A stretch of 8,275 nucleotides of DNA, from NCBI GenBank assembly GCA_028699735.1, contig JAQVUB010000092.1, positions 1 through 8,275 of the forward strand, written 5' to 3'. This document shows, in pieces, positions 6,068 to 8,275 of the stretch. The notes under the pieces were generated by a model. The model made no database searches, was not told the origin of the DNA, and was given only the letters and a program-made list of their open reading frames with translations. The stretch comes from Lentisphaeria bacterium. GTDB lineage: Bacteria > Verrucomicrobiota > Lentisphaeria > Oligosphaerales > Oligosphaeraceae. A program made the translations under genes and the position numbers. Position 1 is the stretch's first letter. Each line of letters starts with the position of its first letter.

Positions 6068-6195
6068 ATTTTTTTAACAACGAAAAAGCACGAAATGACA
6101 CGAAAAAAATTCATGGCAAATACACATATGCAAGCAGTTACGCCACAGCCATGATTTTTTTTCGTGTCCGTTCGTGTTTTTCGTTGTAAAAAAAT
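6068..6195. repeat. Near-perfect 48-bp inverted repeat built from CACGAAA-type units (copies D and E)
   Basis: The left arm (6068-6117) and right arm (6148-6195) pair along their whole length around a 30-nt loop (6118-6147). Imperfections are one T-T mismatch (6110/6155), two mismatches (6096/6169 and 6095/6170) and single-base bulges at 6088 and 6076. The inner closing arms are TCATGGC (6111-6117) and GCCATGA (6148-6154). Outside these come seven A pairing with seven T, then CACGAAA-type units, then T-runs pairing with A-runs. The left arm is a 10-bp-period array: AACAACGAAA, AAGCACGAAA, TGACACGAAA. It begins 5 nt after the TPR-like gene stop, so in RNA it would form a very long 3' hairpin that could terminate, attenuate or protect the transcript before exbB. 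Confidence 0.85.
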
Positions 6196-6246
6196 AAAAC
6201 TGCACCAAGCTTCACTGATGCCTTTACCTGAAACGGAGCAGAATTG

Positions 6247-6942
6247 ATGACTTTTTTTCGCCAACTGTTGAATGACGGCGGCCCGATGGTCTATGTCATC
6301 CTGTTTTTTGCCGCACTCTCCTTTATCCTTTTTCTGGAACGCTCCTTCTATTTTCTGCGCGCCAATGTCGATACGCAGGAATTGCTGCACGGGCTGATGA
6401 ATCATCTGCGTAACAACAACCTCAAGGAAGCGATAGCCAATTGTGACAACAAGACTGGTCCAGTTGGAGAAGTTTTCCGGACAGCGATCGAGCGCTGGTC
6501 GGAAGGGGAAAATGCGATTCGCCATGCGGTTGACGAAACGGTTCAGCTGATCATACCCCGACTCGAAAACAATATGAAGTTGCTGGCCTGCATCAGTAAT
6601 ATTACCCCTGTGCTGGGATTGCTTGGCACCCTGTTCTGGATGATGAGCATTTTTACCCGCATGGAACAGGAAGGTGGACATTTCGTCACAACCATCACCC
6701 TTGCCGGGGATATCAAAGGGGCTCTTGTCTGTACGGCTGCCGGACTGATCGTAGCACTCATTGCACAGCTCTTCTATTTTATCCTGATGGAGAAAATTGA
6801 CCGGATCATTCTGGAAATGAGCAAGGCTGCATCGGAAATCACTTTCTTCCTGAGCAGCAACGCCCCCGGCAGCCCCCCGGTCAGCAATGGCAATGATACC
6901 GAGAAAGTCCCTGCCGCTGAAAATCAACTTTCTGAAGCCTGA
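6247..6942 (+). CDS. exbB: ExbB/TolQ/MotA-family proton channel subunit
   Basis: It is the inner-membrane motor subunit that uses proton motive force with ExbD to drive an energy transducer. The 231 residues give three membrane helices, at about 14-33, 111-137 and 157-181, with a cytoplasmic helical region between the first two, as in ExbB and TolQ. The core is intact: NITPVLGLLGTLFWMMSIF (118-136) carries Thr128, matching Thr148 of E. coli ExbB. ALVCTAAGLIVALIA (159-173) carries Thr163, matching Thr181. The final Pro of the usual AIPA is replaced here. A polar Pro/Ser/Asn-rich tail follows residue 203. The ATG at 6247 has GGAG at 6235-6238, 8 nt away; the preceding TTG at 6244 would be too close. 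It is followed without a gap by the exbD-like gene. The symbol is for the family; a TolQ-like role is equally possible. Confidence 0.9.
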   Translation: MTFFRQLLNDGGPMVYVILFFAALSFILFLERSFYFLRANVDTQELLHGLMNHLRNNNLKEAIANCDNKTGPVGEVFRTAIERWSEGENAIRHAVDETVQLIIPRLENNMKLLACISNITPVLGLLGTLFWMMSIFTRMEQEGGHFVTTITLAGDIKGALVCTAAGLIVALIAQLFYFILMEKIDRIILEMSKAASEITFFLSSNAPGSPPVSNGNDTEKVPAAENQLSEA

Positions 6943-6945
6943 GTG

Positions 6946-7473
6946 ATGGTCATGCCGCATTGGACACACAGTCTAAAAAAATCGCCTGATACATTCCCAA
7001 CAGTTGTGGGTTTGATCAGTCTCTTTTTTATTCTGATTATTATTTTCATGATCAGTAACAGCGTAGTTTTCTGGACCGGAACCAGGGTGGAAACCTCGCT
7101 GTCTTTGCCAACCGTGCGTTCTGTTGAACTCAATGTCGCTGACAAGATGATTATTACCATTACCCGTTCCGGCGAAGTCTTTTTCAACGAAAAAAGTCTG
7201 GACTGGCATGAACTCCAACGCGAACTTGGTGAGCGGGTACGCGAAAGCCGGATTGCCATGGCCAAGGTCAGCGGGCTTGATCCGGAGCGGGACTCCAACG
7301 CCCATATTGCTCCGATGGTCATTGTCCGGGCCGATAAAAATATATCCTATGAAACCATATCGAGGGTGATGGATCTGGCTCGTTCTTTAGACTTGAATGT
7401 CTATCTGGCGGCTGATCCACCGGCAAATGCAGCGCCTGAGCCCATCTTTGTTCCAGACGGAGCGGGGATATGA
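6946..7473 (+). CDS. ExbD/TolR-like protein lacking the conserved membrane Asp
   Basis: By family this is the single-span ExbB partner whose transmembrane Asp carries protons. The 175-residue protein has the fold order expected: a short cytoplasmic N-terminus, one helix (about 19-42), and a periplasmic domain ending in MVIVRADKNISYETISRVMD (124-143) and LARSLDLNVYLAA (144-156), the usual ExbD/TolR C-terminal pattern. Aligning GLISLFFILIIIFM (22-35) with PFIDVMLVLLIIFM of E. coli ExbD puts Ser25 where Asp25 should be, and no other acidic residue lies inside the helix. The FWTGTRVETSLSLP segment (42-55) follows it. The start could be GTG 6943, ATG 6946 or ATG 6952. I chose 6946 because GAAG (6934-6937) lies 8 nt away. 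The protein is longer than typical ExbD (about 140). It is probably made with ExbB, but whether the pair can pass protons is uncertain. Confidence 0.75.
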   Translation: MVMPHWTHSLKKSPDTFPTVVGLISLFFILIIIFMISNSVVFWTGTRVETSLSLPTVRSVELNVADKMIITITRSGEVFFNEKSLDWHELQRELGERVRESRIAMAKVSGLDPERDSNAHIAPMVIVRADKNISYETISRVMDLARSLDLNVYLAADPPANAAPEPIFVPDGAGI

Positions 7474-8275
7474 CCATGCTTTTTCCCGGCATGCATCAGT
7501 TGCTTGGCCAGGCGTGGATGCGTATGCTCCTTGCCTTCTCGGTATTGTTCCTGTTGCATCTGCCTTTCTCCATGTTGACCATCCAATCGGATCAAAGTCT
7601 TCAGGAGGAACTTGGCATAAAACTGCCTGCAGTTGTCAGTCTGCCGTCCGTTTCCAGCGCCGGAATCTCTGTGTTTGAACGCGATCTCTATGCCTGGACA
7701 AACATTGCCGACCCCCGGCGAATGTTACATCCGGACTTGGAACATGGCTTTTCCCGTTTTGCCAATCCGGTTTTTTCCTGTCCCATACCGCTTTTGCCAG
7801 TCTGGTCTCTCGAGCCCTGTTTCTGGCCGCGCAAGGAATATCCTGAAAGCCGTCTGGCGGTAGCCAGCAAAACCTTGGCGGAGCTGATCCGCGAACAATG
7901 GAACCGGAAGACAAGCATTTTCCTGCTTCCGCATGAAAAAGCGGCCTTCCCGCAAGGCGTTTTCTGGCGTCTTTCCGGAAGTGCCAGCCAGCTCAGTGGT
8001 CTACCGATGCCGGCGGATTTTTTGAGTCTTTCAGGAACTCCCGACGAGGTCAAAAAAGTCACCGGCATGACCCTGCTTGAGGTCAGCCGCCTTCCGTTTT
8101 TGCCATATCCGCGGATTGCCCTGCGAAGGTCTTGCGGCAACGCCCGTTTTGATCAGCTGGCGATAAGGGCTGTCAAACAGTATCTTCTTTCCCGTGGCCG
8201 GCCAATCGAGGGGATGCCCACAGCTTCTGCATCAAAGGGCGTGCAGACTTGGCTTTTGGAGGTAGACTGGCGCCT
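7470..8275 (+). CDS. Possible TonB/TolA-like membrane protein (partial, runs off the window)
   Basis: This frame starts with ATG overlapping the exbD-like stop (ATGA at 7470-7473) and stays open for 268 codons to the right edge. GGAG at 7459-7462, 7 nt upstream, supports the start; ATG at 7476 is an alternative served by GGGGA (7464-7468). One hydrophobic helix spans about residues 17-38 and contains His30 and Ser24. TonB also has Ser and His in its helix, but with a different spacing. There is no Pro/Lys-rich linker as in classic TonB. Near the window end, SCGNARFDQLAIRAVKQYLL (221-240) and then VQTWLLEVDWR (258-268) resemble the 'SSGN..LD.AA..AVR.W ... V.F' pattern of TonB/TolA C-terminal domains. 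The gene's place after exbBD is that of an energy transducer. The middle (about 60-210) matches nothing I know. The TonB-like label is tentative. Confidence 0.6.
   Translation, partial: MTMLFPGMHQLLGQAWMRMLLAFSVLFLLHLPFSMLTIQSDQSLQEELGIKLPAVVSLPSVSSAGISVFERDLYAWTNIADPRRMLHPDLEHGFSRFANPVFSCPIPLLPVWSLEPCFWPRKEYPESRLAVASKTLAELIREQWNRKTSIFLLPHEKAAFPQGVFWRLSGSASQLSGLPMPADFLSLSGTPDEVKKVTGMTLLEVSRLPFLPYPRIALRRSCGNARFDQLAIRAVKQYLLSRGRPIEGMPTASASKGVQTWLLEVDWR

Noticed and set aside
4660..6969. A 769-codon open frame on the - strand across the TPR-like gene, the inverted repeat and exbB
   Set aside because: It is antisense to two well-supported genes, its translation is rich in Cys, His, Phe and Gln with no domain pattern, and it has no recognisable start signals. 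It is best explained as a codon-bias shadow.
7636..8140. - strand frames of 92 and 150 codons near the right end
   Set aside because: They are antisense to the + strand frame from 7470, which has a ribosome binding site, an ATGA overlap with the preceding gene and a membrane helix.

Overview
The window looks like chromosomal DNA of moderate GC from a Gram-negative (diderm) bacterium, most likely from the PVC superphylum (Kiritimatiellota, Lentisphaerota or Verrucomicrobiota). That placement is an inference. It rests on the ABC permease and TPR-like protein resembling families I associate with that group, on an ExbB/ExbD pair that implies an outer membrane, and on intergenic DNA filled with degenerate CACGAAA, GTCCGAC and CCGGCG-type repeats. 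All recognised genes lie on the + strand.

Layout: (1) 2-148, the C-terminal end of an unidentified protein. (2) 149-441, an intergenic stretch with two short tandem repeats. (3) 442-2421, rfbB (rmlB) and rfbA (rmlA) with no gap between stop and start. They encode the first two steps of dTDP-sugar synthesis, and the pair closes with an intrinsic terminator overlapping the rfbA stop codon. The genes for the later steps, rfbC and rfbD, are not here. (4) 2422-3028, about 600 bases without a gene, holding hairpins, GC-rich palindromes, three copies of a CACGAAA-type repeat and a good sigma70-like promoter at its right end. (5) 3029-8275, five same-strand genes: an ABC-2-type permease, a membrane-anchored TPR-like protein, ExbB, an ExbD-like protein, and a gene that runs off the window and occupies the usual place of tonB. 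The first two are 14 nt apart. The last three touch or overlap. A near-perfect 48-bp inverted repeat sits between the TPR-like gene and exbB.

How the genes may work together: rfbBA feeds surface polysaccharide synthesis. The downstream genes look like an envelope machine: a permease with a large extracytoplasmic domain, an extracytoplasmic TPR-like protein, and an ExbB/ExbD-type motor with a possible TonB/TolA-like partner. Two points stand out. The ExbD-like protein has Ser at the position of the essential transmembrane Asp (Asp25 of E. coli ExbD), while ExbB keeps both intramembrane Thr residues. The permease has no ATPase gene beside it in the window. A functional link among the five genes is inferred from their order only.
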